The notes beneath the pieces are model-generated. The model did no database searches and was not told the DNA's origin. It was given only the letters and a program-made list of their open reading frames with translations. This document shows, in pieces, positions 21,405-35,506 of a stretch of 50,074 nt of DNA; the first letter of the stretch is position 1; each line of letters opens with the position of its first letter. The translations under genes and the position numbers were made by a program. The DNA is from Chromera velia (lineage: Eukaryota > Sar > Chromeraceae), in assembly GCA_018398765.1 (NCBI GenBank), contig JAHBMJ010005362.1, positions 1-50,074 on the forward strand. Reading direction: 5' to 3'.

Positions 21405-21639
21405 TTTGCACTGAAATTTGCAGTGGTTGGCATTAATTCAATCAGACCGCTTCACTCGTTATGACTCACCCTGGGGCCTTTGCATCCGCCTCCTTTTCTG
21501 ATCTGGGGGTTCACAAATTCATCACATCGCTCTTGCGTTCTCAACCCTCTCTCCTCTTTATGATTTCTCGTCATATTGTAGTAAATGATTGATTAGATTA
21601 AGTTCGAATAACTGTCGTCCACTTAGCCTGCAGCTGGCA

Positions 21640-21766
21640 TAACTACATAGTACGGTTAGGAGTAACGATAGTACGATGGTTACCAGGCGGCCACTAGGCC
21701 GCCCGGGTTACCCATTTCACGGTTATGGTAGTAGTTTGTAGTACCATGACCATGGTAGTGGTAGTA
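21640..21766 (+). repeat. Repeat copy, inverted partner at 26571-26702
   Basis: Blocks such as AGTACGGTTAGGAGTAAC, GGTTACC and CCATGGTAGTGGTAG recur in reverse complement near 26571-26702. The similarity is interrupted and moderate. It probably represents two copies of a small palindrome-rich repeat. Confidence 0.6.
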
Positions 21767-22257
21767 TTGCATATTTTTCCTAATACTAGTGAACTTTAAA
21801 CCTGTTTTATCTAGTTTTACCATCAAATGTACAATCAACAGAGGCTACAGAGTAAACACCATTGTTACATCAATGTTGCTAAACTCTTAGATCTGAGATA
21901 ATAATCATAATATCAGAGATATTACTCTATCAGTATAAATGATAACATTATGTCATAATTATGATGCTGTAGTTCCATGTCAATTGTTCAACTGTGCAAT
22001 GAAACATATCATGAATGCGAGCTCACTTAGTGAGGCCTGCCAGTGACATACTGATTGATTGATTGATCCAGCGGACTCCAACGAAAATGCGACCTTGGAG
22101 GGTGACTAGGGGGGAGGTGTGTCGCTGCCTCTCCACCGAGACTTTGGCCGGTCAACCCTAAATGAATGCGTGGTTTGCCTCTTCCAGCCGGGGGGGAAAC
22201 ACAGAACAAAAAAAAGAAGAACGAAGAGAGGAACAAAAGAAAAAAGATTGTTTCTCT
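21767..22257. other. Anonymous AT-rich DNA
   Basis: I see no gene. The sequence includes short ATTATGATAATAATCATAAT-like palindromic runs near 21895-21985 and a (GATT)n triplet near 22051. Confidence 0.45.
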
Positions 22258-22278
22258 TCATGTATATGTGTATGTATA

Positions 22279-22309
<31 letters not shown>

Positions 22310-22352
22310 ATGTACGTGTGTATGTGTGTATATGCGTGTGTGTGTATGTGAG
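22258..22352. repeat. (TG)n/(TATG)n microsatellite
   Basis: Mixed TG, TATG and CGTG units; a second shorter TG tract lies at 22535-22569 directly before the SINE-like copy. Confidence 0.9.
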
Positions 22353-22567
22353 TGACAGAGAGCGAGGATGGTCGTCAACCCGGCCCTCATAGGCATACAC
22401 AAACAAAGACAAAATCAAGATGTGAGCAAAGGAGAATAAGGCCTGGACGTGTGGACGGAAGGCTCCCTTCCAGTCAGCTTAAGCAAGGGGAATACAGATA
22501 GAGACTGACGAAGCTGAGAGAGTCTCTTTTCGTGTGTTTGTATGTGTGTGTATGTATGTGTGTGTGT

Positions 22568-22842
22568 GTAACATAATCAGTAGTCTCGGTAACGGAGCTC
22601 ATATTCCAAGGCATAAAAGTAACGATACGAAGAAGGAGTGAACGGTTGGCTTGTTCTAGAAACGTTCATCCTAATCTAGATGCCATGAACACAAGCCGTC
22701 CTGAAGCTATATCGATTGGAGTGGCTACGGGCACGCGCGCTTCCGCTCGGTCCCGCAAAGCAGGCTCAAGCGTTCTCTCAACGCCACCAACCGGCCCACG
22801 CCAACACTTAGAGGCGGCGCGGCTACAAGCATTCACGTCACA
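22568..22842 (+). repeat. SINE-like repeat, copy 1
   Basis: This 275-bp unit is almost identical to 25588-25864. It begins GTAACATAATCAG and ends GCATTCACGTCACA. In copy 2 the segment TAGTCTAGCGG fits the pol III A-box consensus, while this copy has lost two bases there. A B-box-like TTGTTCTAGAA lies ~65 bp downstream. Both copies abut TG microsatellites. A tRNA-derived SINE is the likeliest class, but a structural match to a tRNA was not shown. Confidence 0.7.
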
Positions 22843-25587
22843 CATGCCCATCCTCCTAAGGCGTATGTCCACACACGATCTCAGATCTTGTACTCAATTT
22901 CAATCGCTTCATTTCTCCTTGATGCTCTTTCCTTTCTCCCTCGCATCAGATTCGAATCACACAAGAAATCGGTATGCAACGACCGACACGGGTTGTTGGA
23001 CACTGTCACAAGCGTGTGCGTGGAGTGCCAACCATTCATCTTGAACATCGCTGCCTCAAATAAACGAGAACGGGATAACGGCGCGTGCAAGCGATCAGTC
23101 ACCATAAGAAGCTTCACGAATCTGTCACTGCATATGAGCTCATATAAAGATCGCCCCACAGCCAGTCATACACTTTCACTCATCATCCATCCACTCACTC
23201 TGCAAACAATAAATGATGACACCACAGGCACTCAAGAGGCGGTGTCTGCGCAGTGGAGCTCTCCTCCTGCAAAGTGGTTCTGGTTCGGCATGCATCAGGG
23301 AGAAAACACCAGAAACATTTTCACAGTCGGAAAAGACAAAGAGATCCTGCGAATGCATATGTCAACTCGCTTCAGAGAGGAGGTACACAAGAATACATAG
23401 AGAGATCAAATGTGTATGAGAAGATAAGAATCAAGAGACAGAGAAAAGAATCTGTATCGAGATGCATTAAAAGAAAAATAAAGAGAGATAGAAAAACATG
23501 AGAGGAAGTGTCCTCGAGTCGTTCCATTCAGCGTCAGTGTGTCAGTGCGTCAATCAGTGTGTCAGTGCGTCAATCAGTGTATACCTCTCCCTCCTCACGG
23601 GAGAAGTGCGTTAGCAACTTCTCAAGCTGTTGTCTGTATTTCCTTTTCTTTCTTTCTCTTTCCACCTTTCCCTTGTTTTCATTCTTTCTTGTTCCACCTT
23701 TCGTTCGCTAAGCCTTTCATTTCTTCTTCTTCTTCCCTTCATTCTCTTTCTTTCATTCATTCATTCATTCAATCATTCTTTCATTCACTCTTTCCTTCTT
23801 TTCTTTCTTTCCTTCTTTCTTTCTTTCCTTTCTTTTTTTCTTTCTTTCTTTCTTTTTCTAAGCAGCAAGGCGCAAGGAAGTCAAGGAAAAGGGTGAGGAA
23901 GCGAAGACGGACGGGGACAAGGTTAGAGACAAGACAAAGATAAAAACATTCATTCTTTCCTTCTCCATTCCATCCTTTCAGTCTTTCTTCATCTCTTCAA
24001 TCCCTCTTCCATTCTCCTATCTCTCCTTCTCACCTTCATTCTTTCTGCTTCCTCTAATCCATTCTTTCTCGTTCTCTCCTGCACCGACAGATACTGCCAC
24101 ACCAACCACCATCCCCCTCTCTCACAAACGATTGTCCTCAATTGTAAGGAGAGCTCGACTGGTCACAAAGCATTCAGTCATTGACTAAAGCAATAGACTC
24201 ATGAATGTTTTTGGGGTAGGACGGGTGGGTAGCAACGTGGATGCAGTCGGTCAGTCGTCTTTTGTTCATTCGGATGCACCCCTACATCCCCACTCTCCCG
24301 TTCGTTCTCTCATCATCTCTTCTCAATCCAGTGCACTTTCATCTACTTCCGACACTCATGATGTCGGCAATGTGCACTCATCTATTCGATTTCTTTTCGT
24401 CCTTCTACTCTTCTTCATCCATTCTCTCCTACCGGGCGCCCTCACACAAAGTGAGTACTGAGGATTTCCAGGCGCTCTCGCTGACTGTCATTTCCCCGTC
24501 TCCTCCTTTTTCATTTTATGAAAACGGAAACACAGGGACAATGCGCACATACAGTCAGTTGACTTGTTTTCTTCTTGTCTGGGGTCCTGTCCGGGCGACC
24601 AGGTGTTCTCACACCCTGCCGTCTCCTCTTCCTTCGTCGCTCTTCACGGCATGCCACCTGCCTCCACGGGAGGCAGCCCAACCTCACAAGAGTCTACACG
24701 AAAGGAATCAGAAAGACGCAGACTCGTTTCTTCATGCACAGGTCGGCACGACCGGAAGTGCGGTCCATGCTCTGTCTGCCCGTTTCCTCAGTTACTCCTT
24801 GTTCTATCGTGCCCTGCCCTCTCTGGAGTCTACAGCAAGCAGCTCCTTCTCCCGATTTGCGCAGGTCCCTACACAATATGACAAGATGACTGAGAGAAGC
24901 ACGCACAGAAACACTTCCTCTGCACTCCGATCTCATGCGGGCTTTCCATCGATCTGCCGTATCGAGTCCTCACCATCAGACTGACAACAGTCCGAATTGA
25001 TAACAGCGTCTCACCCTTTTCGGACTCACTGTTTCTCTTTTCCTTCCTTCGCTCTCGATTCACAGAGTCACCTGCCTCCCTCTCCTTCCGTTTCTGTGGA
25101 AGCAATCTTCAGAGAGGGGACCAGAGAGAGGTTTTCCATCAGCACGCTCGATCTGCCATCAACGAGGCCTTCGTTCAGTCTCATCTTCCTGAGGTTTGCG
25201 TCTCAGGGAACACTAAATCTTCCGAGGCCGACAGAACCTCACACACAGCCTCGGCAGAGAGCCAATCAGCACGGTGTTTTCCTCTTCCTCTGTGCTTCTA
25301 TCGCAACAATCCACATACATCAGTGGTCTGGCTTCATCTGGTTCTACCCTTCCTCAAAAAAAAATTCTCTCTCTGTAGATCACCATTCACGGTCTCTTTC
25401 CACAGGCAGTCACATTCTCTTCAAGCACAACACTTTCTCTCGTGCGGCTTGCAAAGGAAGGACCAGATCAATCTATCAGACCAACTGTTCTATGGAAGCA
25501 CCACACTCAGTTTGAACAGGGAGAAATCTGTGACTCTGTCTGCCTTGGATTGAGCCGTCTGTTTGAACAAAGCTCTGCTATCCACCT
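22843..25587. other. Anonymous interval, no gene model supported
   Basis: Several open stretches exist, for example 23209-23398 and 24201-24449, the latter ending at a good donor sequence (AAA|GTGAGT). None has a recognisable domain or a chain of phase-compatible exons. Two 22-bp tandem units (GTGTCAGTGCGTCAATCA) lie near 23539-23580. Confidence 0.4.
23740..23862. repeat. (CATT)n/(CTTT)n microsatellite
   Basis: Pyrimidine-rich tetranucleotide repeats with imperfect units. Confidence 0.9.
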
Positions 25588-25864
25588 GTAACATAATCAG
25601 TAGTCTAGCGGTAACGGAGCTCATATTCCAAGGCATAAAAGTAACGACACGAAGAAGGAGTGAACGGTTGGCTTGTTCTAGAAACGTTTATCCTAATCTG
25701 GATGCCATGAACACAAGCCGTCCTGAAGCTATATCGATTGGAGTGGCTACGGGCACGCGCGCTTCCGCTCGGTCCCGCAAGGCAGGCTCAAGCGTTCTCT
25801 CAACGCCACCGACCGGCCCACGCCAACGCTTAGAGGCGGCGCGGCTACGAGCATTCACGTCACA
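25588..25864 (+). repeat. SINE-like repeat, copy 2
   Basis: The near-identical partner of 22568-22842 in the same orientation, about 3 kb away. It retains the A-box-like TAGTCTAGCGG. Its 3' end runs directly into a long TG microsatellite, a common configuration for SINE tails. Confidence 0.7.
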
Positions 25865-25918
25865 GTGTGTGTGTGTGTGCGTGTGTGTGTGTGTATGTGT
25901 GTATGTGTGTGTATGTGT

Positions 25919-25963
<45 letters not shown>

Positions 25964-26114
25964 TGTATGTATATATGTATGTGTGTATGTGTGTGTGCAT
26001 GTGTGTGTGTATGTATGTCTTGTTTGGACTTCCGTCTATTTCTGTGCTTCAGTGGGAATCCGTGCGCATTTGTTTCCCTATTGAGCAATTCGCCCGAAAG
26101 TGGAGGTGTGTGTC

Positions 26115-26147
<33 letters not shown>

Positions 26148-26159
26148 GTATGTATCACC

Positions 26160-26190
<31 letters not shown>
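25865..26190. repeat. TG, TA and GA microsatellite cluster
   Basis: A ~150-bp (TG)n tract with TATG variants (25865-26016) is followed after ~85 bp by TG, (TA)n, TG and (GA)n at 26104-26190. Confidence 0.9.
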
Positions 26191-26191
<1 letters not shown>

Positions 26192-27464
26192 AAGAGAACA
26201 ACCTACTTCGCCTCAAACGCCCCTGCAGCTTAAACTTCACTGCACTGCGTCTCACGACAAGACAAGAAACCCGAAAATTACTAGACACAGTGAACAGTAA
26301 ACCAGGAAGAAGTGGACCACTCAGTCTTGTTTCCCAGTTTCCCACATACAGTGAGAAAGCACTGATCACTGCCGAACTGCAGCCTTCGTTAATTATCCGT
26401 CTGCTCTGACAGGGGACAGAAGAGAAACAATTCCATAATTTTGACCACAAGTAAGGTTGACCTTCATTTAAAAATTGATTTTCGAAAGTTGAAACGGATT
26501 TGAAGGAGACGGATTTTTTTTTAATCCATGCGTCGCGTTTTTTTTGTATCCTTTGCCGGGGTCTTGGCCCGAACTACCATGGTAGTGGTAGGCGCCCTTG
26601 GGCTCCCAAGTTACCGCCCCATGGTTACCAAAGTGACGGTAACTCGCCGCCTCCCCAAGGGGCCCGGTAGTAACTCCTAACCGTACTGTGTAGGCATAAC
26701 TAAACAGACCCATGCATGTATGCGCCGCCCGGGAGTTCTAACTCCACCTAGGGTTTGGCATCAATCAATCAATCATCATCATCAGTGCTAGAACTCTAGT
26801 GAATTAAAAAAAAAGAAATAAATAACTATATAAATTTATATAACATTTAACTATAAATGTTATATATATCTAAAAATAAACAACAAAAGTATATGATCAA
26901 TGTAGAACTGCATGCGGGGGTGGATGATTTACGCATATGCATTTGATTAATTGCAAGTTTTGCGGACAAGTGTGACAAGATACGGGCTGCAGACTGGATA
27001 GAGTTCTCCTTCGGATTTAAGCTGCCTTTTCTCGCTTCAAGCTTGATGGCTTAATTCCTTCTGACCTCCCCTGCAAGCAGAGTCAGACAGAAAGCTGTCC
27101 CCCCAGTGGAAGAAGTTCGAAAAGGATCTCTCCTCTTCCAGATAGCACCCGTACCTATCTAGCCTTGCACACTGTCCTTCCTCCTTTTTCCTTTTCTCGC
27201 TCTTTCTTTTTGCATAATCCTCCCACACAAAGCGGAAGGCACATCTGTCTCCAGACAGCAACGCCCACATCCTCTTAGCTGTCTCATCGAGAGAGGTAGA
27301 GAGAGAGACTTCTCGCAGGCCGCTTCAAGCAGCGACACAGCAGGGAACACCAAACCTCTCTCTCTCTCTCTCCCTCTGTGTGTCCACATACCGTCTGCCT
27401 CTCCCCCCCTCCGTCCGGGAAGGACACCTCCCTCCCTCCCTCCATTCTACCTTCCTCGATCCAA
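26191..27464. other. Anonymous DNA downstream of the four-exon gene
   Basis: No gene is visible. It contains the inverted partner repeat (26571-26702) and an AT-rich stretch (26800-26890). The part nearest 27464 is probably 3' UTR of the minus-strand gene. Confidence 0.45.
26571..26702 (-). repeat. Repeat copy, inverted partner of 21640-21766
   Basis: On the minus strand it shares AGTACGGTTAGGAGTTAC, GGTAACCATGG and CCACTACCATGGTAG blocks with the partner. The copies are diverged, with insertions between the blocks. Confidence 0.6.
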
Positions 27465-29826
<2,362 letters not shown>

Positions 29827-30916
29827 GATGATGTCACGCGGTTGGGAGGAGAGGGGCCCCAAGGGGTTCCTGCCGAAGCCGCGCCTTTCGCTCCGGCTTG
29901 GCGGATAAATCAGTTGGCGTCTCTCTCAGATGTTCTCGTGTGAGGCGACTAGCCAATCGCTTTTGCCCACAACTCCTGAGGACGAAAAGTCCTATATACG
30001 TACATGCACCTTCACGCTGATGTCTGACAGCTTGTGCGAGCACGGCACAGGCGCCATATGGACGATCATTGATTTTCCGCAGACGCAACATGACTCGTAT
30101 GCACATATATATGAATGAAACCATATGATCGAGACCTCATGCATGCAGTGGAAGGTACAACATGCAGTCCTTTTTTGTCATTTTTTTGCCAGCCTTTTCC
30201 ATTTCGCGCGCAGAAATATTTTTTTTTTTTTCAATATATATTTTACTTTGTGGTCGTTTTTGTTAGATGCAACTGCTAGGCCTGCCTAGGGGCCTAAGCC
30301 CAGTCACCATCGCCTGCATTGCGCAGAAATAATTTCATCGCAAAATGTATATATATATGATGCCGCAAACGGCTGAGATCAGCTGAGTGATTCAGATCAT
30401 TTCAGATCTGATTCAGAGACATTCAGAAAATTTCAGTGACAGACTGCAGAATGCTGGGGAAAGATGAACAACTCGAGTCTAAGCTGTCAAGCCTCTTGTC
30501 ATGCAAAGATCATGGAGAAGCATCTTGCCAGCTTCATCTCACAGCGCATAACAGCACACCCAGGCTGCAGCTTCATTCCCAACGCTTGTGTCAGAAGTTT
30601 TTGCGTCAATAGTGGATACATAATTACTCCCAAGTCACGTCCTATTGTGTCATGTTCATTCTCCTCAATGCCTGTTATGGTCATCACGCTCCCCGTTAGC
30701 TTTCGATCTGCTTTCCAACAAAGGCTGATAAATTTGGAGCGAAGCGAAATATTCATGGCTGGACGAAAAGGGGTCCAACTGGATATTAAACACTCGAAGT
30801 GGAAAGGAATTCTTTCAGGTCTGTCGAATGGACATACACTTGCCGCGATTAGACTTTTTCACTTCACTCGACTGTTCCAATAAATCTTCCCTTGCAAATG
30901 TGTTGAAGTGCAGAGG
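29827..30916. other. Interval between divergent genes
   Basis: About 1.1 kb separates the start of the minus-strand gene (29826) from the first proposed exon of the plus-strand gene (30917). Divergent promoters may lie here. An AT-rich stretch with T-runs lies at 30170-30260 and a CAGATC/TTCAGA-rich repeat patch at 30375-30445. I see no supported gene, although 30464-30883 is open in one frame. Confidence 0.45.
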
Positions 30917-33300
30917 ATGGAGCTGGAGGATCTCCAAGCAAGGCGAGGAGACGGAGACGCGGACGACAGATTTGGAGGGACACTCTTTTATGTAAAAGAA
31001 TTAAGGCTTCGTGTACCTCAGGCAGAGGCGCACCAGCCTCTCTCGTTCTGGTAAACCAGATACTATCATCCCCCTGCATGGATTTGCTTTCTTTGGAAGG
31101 AGATCGAAATGTCAGGGTTTTGTTTTGTAAATTGTTTTTAACTATATATACAGTTGAGAGCCCTTCTCAAATATGTCACGAGAGGGAAGAAAAAAATATT
31201 AGAGAGAGCGATCACGAACGTTGACTCTGACATCTATGCATCAGACTTTATAAAAAGAGGGACTTTGTATGTCTACAAGAAAATTTTTCTGGTTTCACGA
31301 TCTCTTCTGTTTCTGCATGTGTCCCTCTCCTCCCGCTACCCTCTTCTCTCTCTCTCTTTCTCCTTTATATTCACAGGCACACACGTACACACTCTTCTTA
31401 TTTCTGTTTTTAGGGAAAGCCCCCCGGGAGCCCCTCCATGATCTCTTGGCGGAAAAGAAGGACTGTCATTCCCTTCCGTTCCCTGGGTCTGCATGTATGA
31501 GGGGCCATGAGAGCCTAGGCAGAGAGGGCCCGCCTTGTCTTGTGTGGAAGAGATCGAACGCCGCTTCTGAGAGACTTTTTTCTGATTCTAAGTGGGTGCA
31601 TCCTCCTTCTGGGAAGGAAAGGGATGCGAAAGGTTTGACGTCGCATACCAGAATTAAGAGACAGATGACGGGAACTGGGCGCGAAAAGTCGAAAACCGTT
31701 CTTATCTCTGTGCATGGTGCTCTTCTTAGCTCTCGACGGTCCGATGCAGACGAGCTCCAGATGGTGGCCCAGCTCTTCTTGTCTGAGGTGAACCCGCACT
31801 TTCTCAAAGAGGATCGAACTTCCCCAAGAATCCCTAAAGAAGGTGGTTCGTGATTGCAGTGGAAACACAAAGACTGGCTGGATGACTCGATCCTTCAAGC
31901 GGATGTCTGCATGGATGATTTTTTTGGGTGATCTTCTCCATCATTTTTTTTTTTAACACAGGTCAGCCGGGGAGGAAAAGACAAAAACTTTGACTCACTC
32001 TTTGTCTATCTCCCCGCTTGACCTTCTGGTTGCTTCCTTGTCTGGCCCCAAAAGCATTTCTACCTACTTGCAAACCCACATTTGTCCAGCGTCTTTTTGA
32101 ACAGTCTGTCTGTCAGTTGTATCTAGATTGGTCTCTCTCTCGTATCTCTATCTCTTCTCTCTACACTGAAATGTTTCTTTTCATTTTGTTTTTTTATCTC
32201 CGTATAGAATTTGCATGTGTCGCCTTCTTCGGACAGACGGAACCAAAAAAAGGACATTGTGTCATCATTTGTCTGCCTGCAGGAAGCAACTCCTGCATGC
32301 CATTGGATCCCCTCGAAACTCACGTCTGTCTTTTGATCTCCTGACCTCCGAGGGTTTTTCGAGGTCGGTGTTCTCTTCATTTTGGAATTAAGTAGAAGGG
32401 GGCCACACTACGGAAACTTCTTTAAACTCTGCTCAATTCTCCAGAATTTCTCTAATAGAAAGCCTCCCTTCGGATCTGAGAGATCTTCTGAGCAATTCAG
32501 TCACTTGTGTGTGATATTGGCAGATCATCGGAGGGAAGGACAGCCAGAACGAGGATGTTGGCCACGGCAGAGACGGGCACAAAGGTGCGGAGGACAGCCA
32601 GAAGGAGGATGTCGGCCATGGCAGAGACGGGCAGGAAGGCGCGGAGAGAGCGAAGGACAGCCAGAAGGAGGACGTCGGCCATGGCAGAAACGGGCACGAA
32701 GGCGCGGAGGGAGCGAAGGACAGCCAGAAAAAGAACGTCGGCCACGGTAGAGATGGGTACAAAGGCGCGGAGGGAGCGACGGACAGCCAGAAGGAGGATG
32801 TCGGCCATGGCAGAGACGGGCAGGAAGATGCGGAGGGAGCAAAGGACAGCCAGAAGGAGGACGTCGGCCATGGCAGAGACAGGCAGGAAGGCGCGGAGGG
32901 AGCGAAGGACAGCCAGAAGGAGGACGTTGGCCACTGCAGAGATAGGCAGGAAGGCACGGAGGGAGCGGCAACTTCGCAGGTCTGTCTACAGGCAGGTGAC
33001 CCCTTGTGTGGAGAGAGAGTAAGTGAACAGGCAGGCGCCCCTTTGTGGGGAGAGTAAGTGAATTCAGGGCTTTTCTTCGGACTTTTTGTATGTCTGCGGG
33101 TGTGTGATTCCGTATGGGTGTGTTTGTGCATGTGTGTATGGGATTTTGGGGGGGCTGCTTGCCTGCCTGCCTGTCCGAATGCTCTGCAGGGCAACGAGGG
33201 CGAGGAAGATGGGGAGAGCGCGGTGACAGAGATGCAAAAGAAGCTGGCCAGGTAACGAAGAGCTAGAGAAATCTATCAAACTCTCGTCAGCAGATGGATA

Positions 33301-33333
<33 letters not shown>

Positions 33334-33778
33334 ACATAGAAGAAACTCTCAAAGTCGTAAACAAAGAAGTAGACACAGATAGACAGACACAACGGTGGAC
33401 AGGCAAACAAGCAGCTAGACCACTGTGTAATACGATTGAGGCTTAATTCTTTCACGGCGCGTCTTTCTGTATGGGTAATTCCTTTTTCTCTGTCTTTCTT
33501 CTCTTTCCTCTGTGATTGATTCGTCTAGTTTTTTTTTCAAATTTTTGACCGATAGCCTGTGACACTTATCCATCTACAGATTGTATTGGCATTCATGTGT
33601 TGAGTTTATAAATGGATTTGAATGATTGTAAATGAGGTTTCTTTGCACTTGTTGTCTAGCTTGTTGTCTTTGTTTTAGCAATCCTCACAGACCACCGTGC
33701 CTACGGGCCTCACTTTTCGACGACCTGAAGTCCCTCCATGTGAAGTACTCCGAGGATGAGCACAGCAACTTGCAGTAG
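30917..33778 (+). CDS. Probable multi-exon gene with seven 21-residue repeats
   Basis: The firm part is the 3' end: exons 32524-33018, 33190-33251 and 33679-33778, with introns of 171 and 427 bp and phases 0 and 2 that fit one frame ending at TAG 33776. The first of these encodes seven units of the type KDSQKEDVGHGRDGQEGAEG, a highly charged, low-complexity domain; the rest reads GNEGEEDGESAVTEM and SLFDDLKSLHVKYSEDE. Probable upstream exons are 31154-31291 (RALLKYVTRGKKKILERAIT) and 31377-31787, joined across an 85-bp intron. A possible first exon starts at ATG 30917. The link between 31787 and 32524 is unresolved; 32208-32363 is an exon candidate. No family recognised. Confidence 0.6.
32536..32967 (+). 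repeat. Seven 63-bp in-frame tandem repeats
   Basis: The units begin with AAGGACAGCCAGAAGGAGGA-like sequence; the first is 54 bp and the other six are 63 bp. All lengths are multiples of three and the frame is kept, as expected for a translated repeat. Differences between units are mostly single bases. Confidence 0.9.
33294..33332. repeat. (GCAG)n microsatellite in an intron
   Basis: About nine CAGG units within the 33252-33678 intron. Confidence 0.9.
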
Positions 33779-34279
33779 TGTAAGCAGTGAGTGTGAATCG
33801 ATGCGTTTGTTGTGGCCAACGTCTCTCGTAGCCGCAAACTCAGGCACGATTGCAGGCAGGCACCGATGTGCTTTTCCAACACTTCGCAGCCGGGTGATCC
33901 AATGAGAAAGGATCTGAATTTGCAGCGCTTGCCCGTCGCTTTTGTCACACATTTTCTTGAAAAGGAAAGACGTTTTTGCACACATTTGCACAAAAACGTC
34001 TAGTTCGATTCACTGTTCAAATCTAGATACGCTTCTTACCTCACGCACAGACTGATACTCAGCAAAAAAGAGAGGAAAAAAGGGATGAATTGTGTATTGT
34101 ACGTACGTGTGGAGTTTCTGGTTTATGTCTGTTTATGGATGTGCGTAGGTTGCTGGGTAGGTAGGTGGGACAGGGAGAGCCAAAGAAAACAGACTGACGG
34201 ACAAGCGATCAGTGGCATCGACGCGACGAAGCTCTTGGGAGACCGTATATCTCTTTCCTTGCTATTGTTTGTCTTCAAG

Positions 34280-35346
34280 ATGATTGGGGAGGCAGCAGAC
34301 AGGGGCGACGATGTCTCAGACGACCTCGCCGAAGAAGAGGCGACAGCAGAGGATCTGCTCATGGCGGCGATGCATGAGGGTGTCTTGTACGGTCTGATTC
34401 ATTGGGACTGGCGCACTCTGTCAGGGCAGACGAAGCCCTGAGATATTTTTGTGAATACGCTTCTCAGAGACACAACAATCCCATGGACTTGGGGCCTCGG
34501 CCTCCATTTTGTTTTGCAGTCCTTTTGTACTGCATTTTTGCTCCTTTTAGTATCTTTTTTCTTTTCAATGTTCGCTTTTTTTCTTGCGTTCTTTCTTACT
34601 TTTGTTTGTTCTTCCTCCTCACGCACTTCCGCTCGAGAGCACCCAGTTTTATCCTCTTTCCTGCTTTCTTCTCCCATATATTCCTTTTTTGTATTCAAAT
34701 CTTTTCTTTGTTGTATGTTTTTTTCTTTAGAAGCAATGGCTACTCAATCCGTCTACTCTTGTACTTCTCCTCTGTCCAGTTGAGGTTTTCCTGGCTGACT
34801 TGGCCGTGTCTCTCGAAGTGCTTCCGTATGATATGGGTTGACTAAAGCCCCACACATGATATGCTGCTAGACGTATAAATGCTTTCAGGAAGACTCAGCC
34901 CGCGACAAAGGACCATGCTTAATCGTGCTTTCAGATTTCGAAGGTGCTTCCATTTGTCAAAAATTTGCCTCTGCCCTGGAGTGACCGGTGTTTTCCTTTG
35001 CTCGGTCGGAAGCATGTGCTGTTTAGTCACATCCTCAGAGGCCGTTCATATGATTTAAATGCCGATATCGATACGATTGATTACAAGGATTGCAGATTGC
35101 TCGAGGAGCTTTTCAAGGTGCTGGAGAAGTTTCAAGGACATCAGACGTTTGTATACCTTTTTTGCTCTGAGGATCGTCAGTCCCTATCGCCATCTCTCTC
35201 TCGCATGCATGCACGGTTGGGTGCATTTCACTCCACTCAGACCGATCGACCTGTCAACGAGCAATTGCCTTGCATGCATGGCTTACACTGTCTTGTCTAC
35301 TCAGCAGAACAGTTTGGCATGCACCAATCGGTCACAACCTGCCTAG
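34280..35346 (+). CDS. Probable gene fragment, at least two exons
   Basis: The best-supported exon is 34935-35150 (72 codons, phase 0 at both ends). It has the acceptor GTGCTTTCAG and encodes ISKVLPFVKNLPLPW and RLLEELFKVLEKFQG. A GTATAC donor and an acceptor at 35307 would join it to a short last exon (35308-35346) ending in TAG. Reading through the donor also stays open until 35354. Upstream, 34280-34441 opens with ATG after TTGTCTTCAAG and encodes an acidic stretch (GDDVSDDLAEEEATAED). A second frame at 34420-34480 (ADEALRYFCEYASQRHNN) also looks coding. The junction between these parts is unresolved. No family recognised. Confidence 0.4.
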
Positions 35347-35506
35347 ACAATTAAGTCTTGATTGAAAATCAATTCTCTTTGAGACTGTTTTCTTTAATTC
35401 AAATTGCTCTCGCCTTTTCGGGTCTCTTGACTGTCTCTTAATTGTCAATGATCACTCACGTAGGCTTCCATCTCTATGCCACTTCCTTGTAACCATTCTA
35501 TTCATA

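Noticed and set aside
24201..24984. Open frame with a hydrophobic stretch and a good donor at 24449
   Set aside because: Two frames are open at once, no compatible downstream exon could be joined and no domain was seen.
32433..33194. Minus-strand frame of about 250 codons with Ser/Pro/Trp repeats
   Set aside because: It is the shadow of the 63-bp repeats; the plus frame fits phase-matched exons with good splice sites and a stop.
33294..33332. Regular spaced units suggestive of a CRISPR-type array (also 49840-49975)
   Set aside because: These are simple tandem repeats without unique spacers, and the context is eukaryotic.
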